The translations under genes and the position numbers were made by a program. Shown here piece after piece: positions 34,979 through 45,078 of a DNA stretch of 64,000 nt. The notes below the pieces were generated by a model. The model was not told where the DNA came from, ran no database searches, and saw only the letters and a list, made by a program, of their open reading frames with translations. The stretch's first letter is position 1. Each line of letters begins with the position of its first letter. This DNA is from Nakaseomyces glabratus (Eukaryota > Ascomycota > Saccharomycetes > Saccharomycetales > Saccharomycetaceae): assembly GCF_010111755.1 (NCBI RefSeq), contig NC_088954.1:186001-250000 (forward strand). Reading direction: 5' to 3'.

Positions 34979-37108
34979 TTAAAACAGATCAAGTAAATCT
35001 TGCGTCGTCGTGCTCTTTTTCTCATTAATGTTTAGATTCTCAACTTTCTGTGAAACGCTACCCACAGTAGCATTTGTAGAACTAAAACCAAACAAGTCAT
35101 CGAGCTCAGAAAGTGCCGACGGTTGCGGTGTACTGTTGTTATTGTTACTTGTAGACATCATATCATCATCTTCGTCACCGAAATCCAACAAAACATCATC
35201 GTTAGCTTTATTTTCTAATTCATTCTTAGCTATGTCTTGCAACTCTTCTAGCTGTTTGTTGTTAACAATATTTTGCACGTACTTCACTCTTTTGTTGCCC
35301 GAGTCTAGTTTGAAATTTATGGAGCTGATATTGCCCAGCTGTCTTAGCAACTTTTCTAATAGCTCAGGAGAGAATTGGTCTATAGTAGAATTTATCTGAG
35401 GTACTTGACTGGAGCACAAAGAATTTATTAGTTCATCAACATTTGGTAGAGAAAGGGTTCTCCAGTACACCATGGCCATATCTCTAACATCCAATTCCTT
35501 TGTTTCTTTAGTAGATGTATCTAAAACAGATTGAAGTAAGTCACTCGGCAACATATTATGTAATCTGACCGTTGTAATTAATATTGACATTTGTGTGGAC
35601 GTGTTCTCATTGACAAAATTATCTACAAAACCCTTCATTTTACTTTCCAGTGATGAGAACAGCCTAGGATACTGACCCATGATCCAAATATATTTACATT
35701 TAGCTGCATCTGTTGTCAGTTCTATTTCAGGAGACTCCCAACTATTAAGCACTGAGCAAAGTTGCTTTGCGAGCTCGGCATTGTTATTCGTGTGTCTTAA
35801 CAGATCAATTGCTGCAGAACAGCAATCATCCTTGGACTTTTCCCGTACTTCTAGTAGTTCCACTAGAATATCCATTACTTTCTGAATAAACGGCAAATCT
35901 GAATACTTGATTGCTAATTGAGACAAAGCTAGGATAACTCTGCTAACGAATTCTGGTTCAAAATCCATAGCATACTCCTTCAGTTCGGCCAATAGTAGAT
36001 TACATTGTTTCAAGTTAGATGGATCAACCAGTCTAACTAGAATATCAATCTTCTCAACTTTAACATATAATGGGTCATTGAACTTAATATAGAATATTCT
36101 CAATTCCTTGGTCAATAGTTCTGGGTATTTTTCCAATACAATCCTAATATTCTTCAATGCTACATATTGCATCTCTGGAGGAGTAGACATTAGAGAAACA
36201 AGTGCAGAGGAGAGTTTCTTCATTATTGATGCCCTCTTGCTACTGTTATCGGCAATGATTAGTGGCAGGTTCTGAATGATAACTTTAATTGTGGCCAGCA
36301 CAACAGCTGGATTTACGTGTTGTAAATGTGCAGTAACTCTATCAATAATATCCTGTGCTTCAACACCATCTCTTGCGCTGTACTCTGCCAATGCTGTCAG
36401 TATTGTGATTCTGGCCCACTCAGTACATTCATTTAGTGCTAACAAAAACTGAGAGACATGGCTTTGAATTAGTTGAGGTAATTTCACGGCCGTTGGGTCC
36501 ATATTGTTTATTTCCACTAGTGCGGCGGTGGCATTGGCCACCACCATTGGGTTGGAATCATCTAGGGCACTCTGAAGATCTTCTAACACGCCCAGTTCGA
36601 CACATAGTTGTTTGTTCAATTGGAACAGCTTGGCAACACAGATGACTGCAGTCTTTCTAACGTACGGGTTATCATCCTGCAACGTCTTCCTCAGTGGTGT
36701 CTCGATATACTCTAGGATTTTTTCCACTCTAATCAGGGACATGGTCCTGATCGCCATACAACGGATCAATGGGTTAGGGTCTTGGGCATCCTGGATAAAC
36801 GTATTGACAGCCAGGATACAAAGCTCTGGGTGCGTCTCTGCGTAGTTCATCACGTATAAGTACACCAGCTTCTTTTGTTCCACATCATTGGTAGCAATGT
36901 TCTTTAGCACATCCGGGAACAACGAGGAGACATCCTTACCCAGAGTCATCTGCTGTATGGTCTTCTTGATAGCATCCTTTCTGGTCTGCGAGTATGGTGA
37001 CACCAGTCCGGCCCTCAATTCAGCCAGTTCACCTTTGCTGGATATTTTAGGTGCAACTCGTACCGAGTCCTTCAGGAACTTTTTAATCCTCTTGTCCAAT
37101 GGTGGCAT
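34979..37108 (-). CDS. APL2: AP-1 clathrin adaptor large subunit beta1 (Apl2)
   Basis: 709 residues (S. cerevisiae 726). It begins with the adaptin trunk (MPPLDKRIKKFLKDS...; about 1-590) of alpha-solenoid repeats, including KKLVYLYVMNYAE and NPLIRCMAIRTMS, hallmarks of beta-adaptins. A hinge follows, rich in Asp/Ser/Asn, with clathrin-box-like LLDFGDE (near 640) and DDLFGF, and the chain ends QDLLDLF. There is no C-terminal ear domain, as in yeast Apl2. AP-1 sorts cargo between trans-Golgi and endosomes. The ATG is at 37108. Confidence 0.95.
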   Translation of the reverse strand: MPPLDKRIKKFLKDSVRVAPKISSKGELAELRAGLVSPYSQTRKDAIKKTIQQMTLGKDVSSLFPDVLKNIATNDVEQKKLVYLYVMNYAETHPELCILAVNTFIQDAQDPNPLIRCMAIRTMSLIRVEKILEYIETPLRKTLQDDNPYVRKTAVICVAKLFQLNKQLCVELGVLEDLQSALDDSNPMVVANATAALVEINNMDPTAVKLPQLIQSHVSQFLLALNECTEWARITILTALAEYSARDGVEAQDIIDRVTAHLQHVNPAVVLATIKVIIQNLPLIIADNSSKRASIMKKLSSALVSLMSTPPEMQYVALKNIRIVLEKYPELLTKELRIFYIKFNDPLYVKVEKIDILVRLVDPSNLKQCNLLLAELKEYAMDFEPEFVSRVILALSQLAIKYSDLPFIQKVMDILVELLEVREKSKDDCCSAAIDLLRHTNNNAELAKQLCSVLNSWESPEIELTTDAAKCKYIWIMGQYPRLFSSLESKMKGFVDNFVNENTSTQMSILITTVRLHNMLPSDLLQSVLDTSTKETKELDVRDMAMVYWRTLSLPNVDELINSLCSSQVPQINSTIDQFSPELLEKLLRQLGNISSINFKLDSGNKRVKYVQNIVNNKQLEELQDIAKNELENKANDDVLLDFGDEDDDMMSTSNNNNSTPQPSALSELDDLFGFSSTNATVGSVSQKVENLNINEKKSTTTQDLLDLF

Positions 37109-38086
37109 GATATGTGCAAGCGACTATTTCCAACGTGATTATTGTGTGGAGTTCAATTGCCTTGTGTATTATTCCAAGTGAACAAAGCCCTTTTTGATTT
37201 CTATTTAAAATGGTATTGCTGGCAATTTGAGGGCTATGAATTGTTCTAAAAACCTGAGATTACGATCACACAAGAAACCGTGGTAGAAGATACCACCAAC
37301 AATGCAATAATAGCAAAAACTAGACTCGATGTGGATGTGAACAAGACTACATAAACTTTACCTTACGCTTAATCTACTAAAGACACCATCCTGCATTCCA
37401 GCTAACTCGAACCTATCAGAAGAATAAAAGACAACGCCACGGAATTGCAACTAGCATCTACAGATACAGAACAATTAATTCCCAAGTAGTTTGGAACAAC
37501 AATGGCTATAACCTCTATAGCAACTTAATATTTGAATGGCACTTATGCCAATAGTGTTCAAAGAGTGCCTGGCAGCTATACACAGAGAGCCCAACAGCGA
37601 AAGAAACCGACAGCACTGCGAACGTCAACTAGGCACATGATGACATACCGTATAGTGAGATAACTCGTGACTTTTGTATTGAGTTCCAGAATATACGCAG
37701 AGAAATGGCCATCTCCAAGCGTATAGCATGGAACGTTTGGTGAAGATGCTCTCAAAGCCCAATTTTCATGAAAAATTTTCAAGTTTGACCCAAATTCTGT
37801 TTTGCAAAGCTTTGAAGCATTGCGGAATGAAAAAAAAAAATTCGATGAGGTGGTTGAGTTGTCTGTGCAGATGTTTTACTGGGTTAATTCAGTTTTCTTG
37901 CATTTGCCAATTGGAAATTATTTTTTTCTTTGGTGTAAAAATTTTTTCTCTCTACTTTTTGCAACTTTTTTTTAATATATAAGAGCTTAGAATAATTCTT
38001 TTTTTATTTCTTTGTATTTCTCTTACTAGTTCATATTTCTTCTTTATATATTTGAAAGTCAGACATCCAGGTATAATATAATAGAA
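37109..38086. other. Divergent APL2/ASC1 promoter region
   Basis: About 980 bp, unusually long for the window. The ASC1-proximal 250 bp is T-rich (runs at 37920-37928, 37966-37973, 38000-38007), typical of ribosomal-protein-class promoters; I do not see a convincing Rap1 site. SPC24, which neighbours ASC1 in S. cerevisiae and its inferred ancestor, is not here and I recognise no remnant of it. Confidence 0.5.
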
Positions 38087-39590
38087 ATGGCATCTAACGA
38101 AGTTCTAGTTTTGAGAGGTACCCTAGAAGGTCACAACGGTTGGGTTACATCCTTGGCCACTTCTGCTGGTCAACCAAACTTGTTGTTGTCCGCTTCCCGT
38201 GACAAGACTTTGATCTCTTGGAAGTTGACTGGTGACGACCAAAAGTTCGGTGTCCCAGTTAAGTCCTTCAAGGGTCACTCCCACATTGTCCAAGACTGTA
38301 CCTTGACCGAAAACGGTGCTTACGCTCTTTCCGGTTCTTGGGATAAGACTTTGAGACTATGGGATGTTGCCACCGGTGAAACTTTCCAAACTTTCGTCGG
38401 CCACAAGGGTGATGTCATGTCCGTTGCCATCGACAAGAAGGCTTCCATGATCATCTCTGGTTCCCGTGACAAGTCCATCAAGGTCTGGTCTATCAAGGGT
38501 GACTGTTTGGCCACTTTGATCGGTCACAACGACTGGGTCTCCCAAGTTAGAATCGCCAACTCCTCTGACGACGATGACAAGGTTACCGTTATCTCTGCCG
38601 GTAACGACAAGATGGTTAAGGTATGTTAAATTTTATTTTCTTCACTAAACTAACCGATATTGAATTTTTTCCTTTGATTACACTACGGCTCCTATTATTG
38701 GAAATTTGTGCGACATTTGGGTTATCAAACTGATTACCGATCATCTAACTGACACATACATGGGTATCAAATGCTGAAACAATTAACACTATTCAAATGA
38801 TGTATTACAAATATTTGCTACTTCGGACGTTGCCTTCCACGGCTTCGAATGAGACATACTAATTATCACCAAGATCTCTGATGAATTAATAAAAAATTGT
38901 TTCTAGCCTTTGAAATCCTGATATGCCAGGGAAATGAATACTATGGTATTTCGATACACTTTGACAACATTATGGAACACAATCCAAAGTAATGGTGAAT
39001 GTAATTAGGCAATATCGGATGGTACATGATAAATTTATGAACCATTTTTACTAACAATTTATGATACAAATTCTCTTTGTTTAACAACTACATTTCAAGT
39101 AGAGTCATATGACTTTTTTTGAAAACGTATGTTATTTGCAATATTGAATATGTAACAATTGCAACAGTCCTGGAACTTGAACCAATTCAAGATTGAAGCT
39201 GACTTCGTCGGTCACAACTCTAACGTCAACACTGTCACTGCTTCCCCAGATGGTTCTTTGATTGCCTCTGCCGGTAAGGACGGTGAAATTATGTTGTGGA
39301 ACTCTGCTGCCAAGGTCCCAATGTACACCTTGTCTGCTGGTGACGAAGTTTACGCTTTGTCCTTCTCTCCAAACAGATACTGGTTGTGTGCTGCCACTGC
39401 CTCTGGTATCAAGATCTTCTCCTTGGACCCACAATGTCTATTGGATGACTTGAAGCCAGAATTCGCTGGTTACACTCAATCCGCTGAACCACATGCTGTT
39501 TCCTTGGCTTGGTCTTCTGACGGTCAAACTTTGTTCGCTGGTTACACTGACAACGTCATCAGAGTTTGGCAAGTCATGACCTCTAACTAA
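38087..39590 (+). CDS. ASC1: Asc1/RACK1, 40S ribosomal WD40 protein (two exons)
   Basis: Exons 38087-38620 and 39168-39590 join in frame to 318 residues (S. cerevisiae 319). The join falls after MVK and before SWNLNQF, exactly where the S. cerevisiae intron lies. The 5' splice site is GTATGT, the 3' site CAACAG. The product is a seven-bladed propeller with repeated SGSWDKTLRLWD-like GH...WD units. It sits on the head of the 40S subunit near the mRNA exit and acts in translation control and in stalled-ribosome quality control. Codon bias is the strongest in the window, as for ribosomal proteins. The intron hosts snR24. Confidence 0.97.
38621..39167 (+). other. ASC1 intron (547 nt)
   Basis: Starts GTATGT and ends AACAG. 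A consensus branchpoint TACTAAC lies at 39049-39055, about 112 nt before the 3' splice site, which is long for yeast. A TAG at 39100-39102 lies between them and must be skipped. The intron contains the snR24 snoRNA. Confidence 0.93.
38791..38886 (+). ncRNA. snR24: C/D box snoRNA snR24 (U24) in the ASC1 intron
   Basis: Box C (ATGATGT, 38797-38803) and box D (CTGA, 38878-38881) are closed by a 5-bp terminal stem, ATTCA (38791-38795) with TGAAT (38882-38886). The RNA itself is about 38793-38884. The guide stretches around TATTTGCTACTTC and GAGACATACTAATTATCACC match snR24 as known from the same intron in S. cerevisiae, where it directs 2'-O-methylation of 25S rRNA (C1437, C1449, C1450). It is presumably released from the debranched intron. 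Ends are approximate. Confidence 0.93.
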
Positions 39591-39933
39591 GTTTGAATAG
39601 AAGATAAGAGTTATTTAATCTCATCTTTTTATTTAGATATTTAGTTACTGGTCAATCACCATAAGAATTTTTACTTCTTAAACATGTTTAGCATCTATAA
39701 AATGGGCCCATTAATGGCTCCTTTTGATAGATTAGTTTTTCGGACTACATAATGTATAATAATGAAATAATATTAATCGGATACGTACAAACTTTTTTGT
39801 GATTATTGTTTCACGAATTAATCATTGATAAACTATATTTGTATTATCAAAATCTTTTAGAATATATATGGGTAGTAATCAATATATACAGTCGGAAATT
39901 CAAAAAGAGGTCATACTGGGAGAAGATAGCTTT
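39591..39933. other. Convergent ASC1/OCT1 3' spacer
   Basis: About 340 bp of AT-rich sequence between convergent stop codons, with TATTTAGATATTTAG and ATAATGAAATAATATTAAT runs. No gene is seen. Confidence 0.5.
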
Positions 39934-42219
39934 CTATAAATCTTCAGAGTCACCAATATATGTCATAGCCTCAGCGCCACCTTTGGCTAAATCAGGCTTT
40001 TCAAGTACATCTGCAATACAACTCCAAGGGTTTTTCAGTCCACCCCATTTTAATACCCTTTCTTTGAATTTCTCACCTCCAGTTCTGTTGAATGGATCGT
40101 CTTTAAAAAGACTGTCCCAAACTTTTGAGGCTATGGCTCTATCAAATAAATAACTATAGTAAGTCGCACCATATCCAAACAAGTGACCAAAGCGACCACA
40201 CCAGTTGCTCTCATCATCAGCAAGAACTTGTAGTCTCGTTTCTAGTTTCTGATAAATCTTTGCACTATCAATGCGTTCAATATCTGAAAGAGAAAAAGAA
40301 CCGTGCAATTTTTGATCAAGCATAGCCATCTTGGCTTGTGAATATGTTTCACAGTGTTGCAAAAATTGAGTTTTATCAAGATAGTCGTTCAATAATGCCT
40401 CCGGAGCAGGTTCTGATGTTTCGTAATGACTTCCAATGGTTCTTAGAACTCTGATATCACGAGCAAAGTGCTCCATCAATATGCTAGGCAATTCAACAAA
40501 ATCTGTAGCGCAACGTGTCCCACTAATATTTTGCAACCTTGTTCTACCAAGCATTGAATGCATAGCATGCCCCATTTCATGAAATAGTGTCTCAATTTCA
40601 TTCATATGTAGAAAACATGTTCTATTACCATTTGGCAAAGCGACTGTACTAAAGTTGCATACTAATGAAATCACAGGTAGCTGAAATACAGTACCATCGG
40701 AATTTTGCCCTGTCTGTATGGTCGTAAAGTCATTTTCATCCGGGTACACTTGTCTTGAACAGCATACCGTGAAATGAGCAGGATTTGATATCTTTCCAAC
40801 GCGTTCAAACAGATCACAATAAATAACACCAACCAATCCCTCTTCCTCGCTTATGACATCGAGTCTACGAACATCTGGTGACCATGTTTCCCCGTTTTCA
40901 GTTCTTGATGGTTGTAAGGTGATACCATATATCCTCTTAAACAATTCAGAGAGACCGTTGATTACATTCCCTAATGAGAAATAATAGCGCAGTTGTTCAT
41001 CACGTATCATAGCCATCTCATTATCGGAATCATACTTGGATGAAAAATAATTTTTGTCCCATGGTTTAACAATTGACAAGATTTCATTATCTGACATATG
41101 CCTTGAATCAGGTGCATTCAACTTATCTCTTGCAATAAACTCCAGCTCTCTTGCAGCCAAAGGCTTAGTGACATTCATTAAAGTTTTGATAAAACCCTTT
41201 ACATTTTCTGGTGAACCAGCCATTTTATTGTCCAACTGGTAATCCGAATAGCTCTGCTTCCCCAATAAATTCGATAATATTACTCTTAATCTCACTAATT
41301 GGTTCAAACGTTGAATTTGAGCTTTAGGGCAATTATGTAAGGCTGCCCAAACTTCTTTTCTGATGTCTTCATCAGGACAAGATTTTAAAATCTGTAATGG
41401 TATTTGACCATATGTTGGGATCTTATAGTATTTTCCCGTTAAATCTCTATTCAATCTTGCAGTCAGTAGAGGACTAATACCACTCTTGTCCATTTCATCT
41501 CTTTTAACTTTAATAAACTCTTTAGCCACATAATCGGTGTTATTTATAAACTCTTGCCCAATAACACTGATCTGTTGAGAAAGCTCGATAAATTGCTCTC
41601 TAATACCAGCTTTCATATATATACCAGACTTTTCGAAATCATCTAGAAGAATTTCACCAACTTTCCTTTCTTCCTCAGATAAAACTTTCAATATCTCGGG
41701 GTCTTCAAGGACTTCCTTCAATTTATTACAAAGGACAACATCTGTATTCAGAACATTCATAAATTCAAACATCTCCTCGTGACACATCTGAGCTGCTTCC
41801 ACATAGCTTTGATCAGGATGGGCAGATCTTAAGAACTCACACAAATCAATAACACGGCACAATGTATCACTTAATTGATCCAAATTCATAATATAATGTA
41901 CTTTCTCTTCCTTACTGACGCTATTTCTTAGAATCTCAGCAAGTTTGTGGGCTTTATGCAAAGAATCGTGACTGAACTGTCTCAAACCATCAGTAGAAGT
42001 CAGATACGGATTCTTGAATAAACCTGTTTCTTTTGTATATTGAGTAGTATTTTCGCTTAGGGATTGCCAATATTTTGAGTCATCGAATATTCGTTGGAGC
42101 TCTGTAGTATTTCTCCCAGATGAACCGGACAGCCATCTCAGCCCTGTATAGTTTAATATACTGAGGATTCTCGGTAGTCTCGAGATTTCTTTGTTTAACA
42201 GTATCTTTTGGATTAACAT
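39934..42219 (-). CDS. OCT1: Mitochondrial intermediate peptidase Oct1
   Basis: 761 residues (S. cerevisiae 772). An M3-family zinc metallopeptidase that removes an octapeptide from imported proteins after the first matrix cleavage. The N-terminus (MLIQKILLNKEISRLPRIL) is a presequence. The zinc motif is H547-E-M-G-H551 within ETLFHEMGHAMHSMLG; the third ligand lies in the following VELPSILMEHF helix. The C-terminal region has the family's GRFGHLFGYGATYYSYLF substrate loop. It is convergent with ASC1 and followed upstream by the MGR3-type gene. Confidence 0.96.
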   Translation of the reverse strand: MLIQKILLNKEISRLPRILSILNYTGLRWLSGSSGRNTTELQRIFDDSKYWQSLSENTTQYTKETGLFKNPYLTSTDGLRQFSHDSLHKAHKLAEILRNSVSKEEKVHYIMNLDQLSDTLCRVIDLCEFLRSAHPDQSYVEAAQMCHEEMFEFMNVLNTDVVLCNKLKEVLEDPEILKVLSEEERKVGEILLDDFEKSGIYMKAGIREQFIELSQQISVIGQEFINNTDYVAKEFIKVKRDEMDKSGISPLLTARLNRDLTGKYYKIPTYGQIPLQILKSCPDEDIRKEVWAALHNCPKAQIQRLNQLVRLRVILSNLLGKQSYSDYQLDNKMAGSPENVKGFIKTLMNVTKPLAARELEFIARDKLNAPDSRHMSDNEILSIVKPWDKNYFSSKYDSDNEMAMIRDEQLRYYFSLGNVINGLSELFKRIYGITLQPSRTENGETWSPDVRRLDVISEEEGLVGVIYCDLFERVGKISNPAHFTVCCSRQVYPDENDFTTIQTGQNSDGTVFQLPVISLVCNFSTVALPNGNRTCFLHMNEIETLFHEMGHAMHSMLGRTRLQNISGTRCATDFVELPSILMEHFARDIRVLRTIGSHYETSEPAPEALLNDYLDKTQFLQHCETYSQAKMAMLDQKLHGSFSLSDIERIDSAKIYQKLETRLQVLADDESNWCGRFGHLFGYGATYYSYLFDRAIASKVWDSLFKDDPFNRTGGEKFKERVLKWGGLKNPWSCIADVLEKPDLAKGGAEAMTYIGDSEDL

Positions 42220-42794
42220 CTCTCGTTAACTCTGTGCTGAAATCGGTATTTGTAAGTCAAATGGTGTACCTAACGTTACAGCTTGATGAAACAAGCAAAA
42301 TAAAACGAAAATATTCAAAGTATGTTAAAATCAGCTGAAAATCGACTATCTGTGTTCTTTACTATCCTACTAAAAGACCATGTTTCATTGATTTTAGCTT
42401 ATAAATTGTATATGCATACATTTTTTTCACTTTCGAAACTTTCAATCGGCTCTTAGAAAAGGGCCGGATCAGGCAGTCTCTTTTAGTAATAGAACATGTG
42501 TAATTATAAGGCAAGACCAGGCGTTGTGCGATTATTATATATTTTACTGACATTTGGTTTGTATAGATATCAGGTATAATAAATTAATTTTCTTGAGCTT
42601 GCTAAATAGAATGTGTATAATACATACAATAATTATAATTGGTTGAAAATAACGAATGTGATCAAATAAAGTAATGGCATGAGCAAGATGGCCATTCTAT
42701 AAAATATACATATCCCTAACCGATTGAATATTAGTAATAGTGACAATAATGATAATAATGAAAATTTGATACTGAAGTAAATGGAATCTCTCTT
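42220..42794. other. OCT1 promoter / MGR3-type gene 3' spacer
   Basis: About 575 bp. AT-rich with AATAATGATAATAATGAAAA near 42740. I see no tRNA, repeat or conserved motif; a 63-codon minus-strand frame (42362-42553) has no support. Confidence 0.5.
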
Positions 42795-44207
42795 TCATCC
42801 AACTTTCTCTTGCTTTATCATCTTTCTGACTTTTCTCAGTTCCTTTTCTGCCTCCTTTAACAATGAATCAAATGAAGTCTCTTTTGCAAACTTAGCTGAT
42901 TCTTTCAGAAGTTTCCTAGCTTTCTTTAAATTTCCTTCATGTATATTCCATACCCCAATACCGTATACGGCCAATGCTGCTGCCTTCATCGATAGTGGAT
43001 CTAACATTTCTTCAAAATTATCAGTAATTTCAGCACTGTTCAGAACACCTTGGAAGCATTGTAAAGAAAGCTTCACGTATCTGTCATGATTGCTATGAAG
43101 TAAATTCAAATAATAATTTTCTTCATTATCCTTCGATGTATCAGTAGCTACTTCATTCTCTAATGAACTTTTCTCTTTCTCTAGTTTATACAGTACACCT
43201 TCAATCTTCTCAGCTTGCAAATACAGGATAGAACCTAAATTGGCCTGCGAAAACAAGATCTGGGATTTTTTGACATTTGCCAACGACATTAACTGCACTG
43301 TCATCAATTGATTTCTCAGCGCTGCAGGTACATCGTTGGATTGTAGACAATACTGTGTGAATAAATCAAGAGCAGTAAACAATTCATCTTTGAACAACCC
43401 CACAACATCATCTAACATCTCTCCGCTAAGCTTCTTACCGATGGCAGTTTGTGAACCGTCAGCCAAGTCTATAAATTCAAAGGGTCTATGTTCAGATGTG
43501 GGTTTCACAACCGTGTCCAGCACAGCCTGTTGTTCTTGTAGAAATTCGCTTATCTCAGGATATCGAGTATATATGACATTTTGCAAGACACGTAAGTGAT
43601 GAAGCAACATCGTCTTACCTAAGTACTTGTCATCCCTATGTTGTAAGTATTTTATCAGGACGCTGAGGTCCCTCTTAATATATCGCCCTACTTTGTCAAG
43701 GTCGGAAACACTAGTTGTGAGCAGGTAGTCTAGGTACTTCTGCATTATGTGATCGTATATCTCACAAGCATTCTCCAAATCATCCAACCGTTCGTGCATT
43801 TCGGCGATCTTGATCTCTATCCCAGTATATTCGTCAGACAAGGGGTCTACGCCCAGCTTGTCACACTCCTTCAGAGCATCGCGATAGTATTGCAAACCAC
43901 GGTGGTAGTTCTTACCAAACTTTTCAGTCTCTTGCCACAGACCTTTTCTCAGTATCGTGGCCACGCTGCTCGGGAAAGTGTGATGAGGCCAGTAAAACCA
44001 CCACAACCCGACGCCAATCACAGCAGCACCCACCACTCGCATAGCTAGCCGACTGTACCTCCCGCTCTTATCACTCTGTGGTGCCTCATCGATGCCATTC
44101 TCAACCGAGTACGCACGGTTAGCACTCGCACTGATCTGCCTCCAGCGACTCGATTGCCCGAAACTACGCACACCGAAACGGCTCACAAGAATTACTCTCC
44201 GTAGCAT
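42795..44207 (-). CDS. MGR3: Mgr3-family subunit of the i-AAA (Yme1) protease adaptor
   Basis: 470 residues from the first ATG (44207); the frame extends 29 codons further only from TTG. The first ~45 residues are basic and Ser/Arg rich (mitochondrial presequence), followed by one membrane span (about 72-90, VVGAAVIGVGLWWFYWP) and a TPR-like helical domain. In S. cerevisiae Mgr3 joins Mgr1 to deliver substrates to the Yme1 protease of the inner membrane. Two ohnologues exist there, MGR3 (501 residues, next to ASC1) and YKL133C (463 residues, next to OCT1); here a single gene occupies the combined position, so one-to-one naming is uncertain. Confidence 0.85.
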   Translation of the reverse strand: MLRRVILVSRFGVRSFGQSSRWRQISASANRAYSVENGIDEAPQSDKSGRYSRLAMRVVGAAVIGVGLWWFYWPHHTFPSSVATILRKGLWQETEKFGKNYHRGLQYYRDALKECDKLGVDPLSDEYTGIEIKIAEMHERLDDLENACEIYDHIMQKYLDYLLTTSVSDLDKVGRYIKRDLSVLIKYLQHRDDKYLGKTMLLHHLRVLQNVIYTRYPEISEFLQEQQAVLDTVVKPTSEHRPFEFIDLADGSQTAIGKKLSGEMLDDVVGLFKDELFTALDLFTQYCLQSNDVPAALRNQLMTVQLMSLANVKKSQILFSQANLGSILYLQAEKIEGVLYKLEKEKSSLENEVATDTSKDNEENYYLNLLHSNHDRYVKLSLQCFQGVLNSAEITDNFEEMLDPLSMKAAALAVYGIGVWNIHEGNLKKARKLLKESAKFAKETSFDSLLKEAEKELRKVRKMIKQEKVG

Positions 44208-44746
44208 CCCTGATAGATCGTTTGCTTTGGAGTTTTGATATATAGACCAAAACGTTACTAATAGCACATACACCCTTATATATAAAGCTAACAAATTGAC
44301 ACTTTTTGATGTAACATTCCCCCACTTCTTTCCCCTTCGTCACACCCAAGAGGAATGAACTCCAAAAAAAAAAGATTAATTAGAACCAAGAAGTGGAGCA
44401 AAGAGTCATACACATATGTATCCTTGGAACATGTTGGAGAATAGCCTTTTTTTTTTGAGACCGCACAACAATCGAACCAATTGGTAACCCTTCCTCCAAC
44501 CTGCCCCTGCCCATTGTATTGTTATACAACAGATTCCCAATACTGGGCCTGTAAGATACATCCTATCTCATCGCATCGCACATCAACTACAAGATAAGGA
44601 GGTTACAGCCAAGACCAAGAAAAAGCAATAAAAAGGAAAAGGTGGGAATAATGCATTGTGCGGCTACTTCTGTAGGATTTACGCCAATTACTTCAATTTC
44701 TGTAACTCACTTCCAATTAATTATTTTTTTGGAAGGATTCTCAAAA

Positions 44747-44754
44747 TGACGTCA
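44747..44754. promoter_or_regulatory. ATF/CREB palindrome upstream of SMX2
   Basis: Exact TGACGTCA, the ATF/CREB target of yeast Sko1 and Aca1/Cst6 bZIP proteins. It is 325-332 bp before SMX2 and about 540 bp before the MGR3-type gene, so the target gene is unclear. Confidence 0.45.
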
Positions 44755-44929
44755 TAATCAAAATAATAAGACACAATAACTATCACTCTAAACTGTGTGT
44801 GTGTGGGTAGTTGCACACGTAACCGTCATGTGACTCTTCTATAATTTCCTTGAATTTCTCAAATTTCACTTCTCAATCTCATCGCTCCCTCTTCCAGTAA
44901 CTACTGAATGGAAGGCAGTATAGCATCGA

Positions 44930-44958
44930 GGTGTGTGTGTGTGTATGTGTATGTATCC
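44930..44958 (+). repeat. GT/GTAT microsatellite
   Basis: Alternating GTGTGTGTGTGTG followed by GTATGTGTATGTAT, about 120 bp before SMX2. Likely length-variable. Confidence 0.7.
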
Positions 44959-45078
44959 GTTTGTGCGTTATCTTACAGATGGTGGCTATTACAAGCCATG
45001 GCCTTATAGGTTGTATTGAATATACGTTTATATACCAAGTAGAAACTGTACTAAGTTAGACACTAAAAGCACAATAAG

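Larger units (their letters stand above)
44208..45078. other. Divergent MGR3/SMX2 promoter region
   Basis: About 870 bp. It includes poly-A and poly-T runs (44366-44374, 44451-44458), an exact TGACGTCA site (listed separately), and two GT-type microsatellites (near 44797-44806 and 44930-44955). No gene is seen. Confidence 0.55.

Noticed and set aside
37728..37982. 84-codon frame in the APL2/ASC1 spacer, considered as an SPC24 remnant
   Set aside because: No coiled coil or Spc24-like pattern; the second half is translated poly-T.
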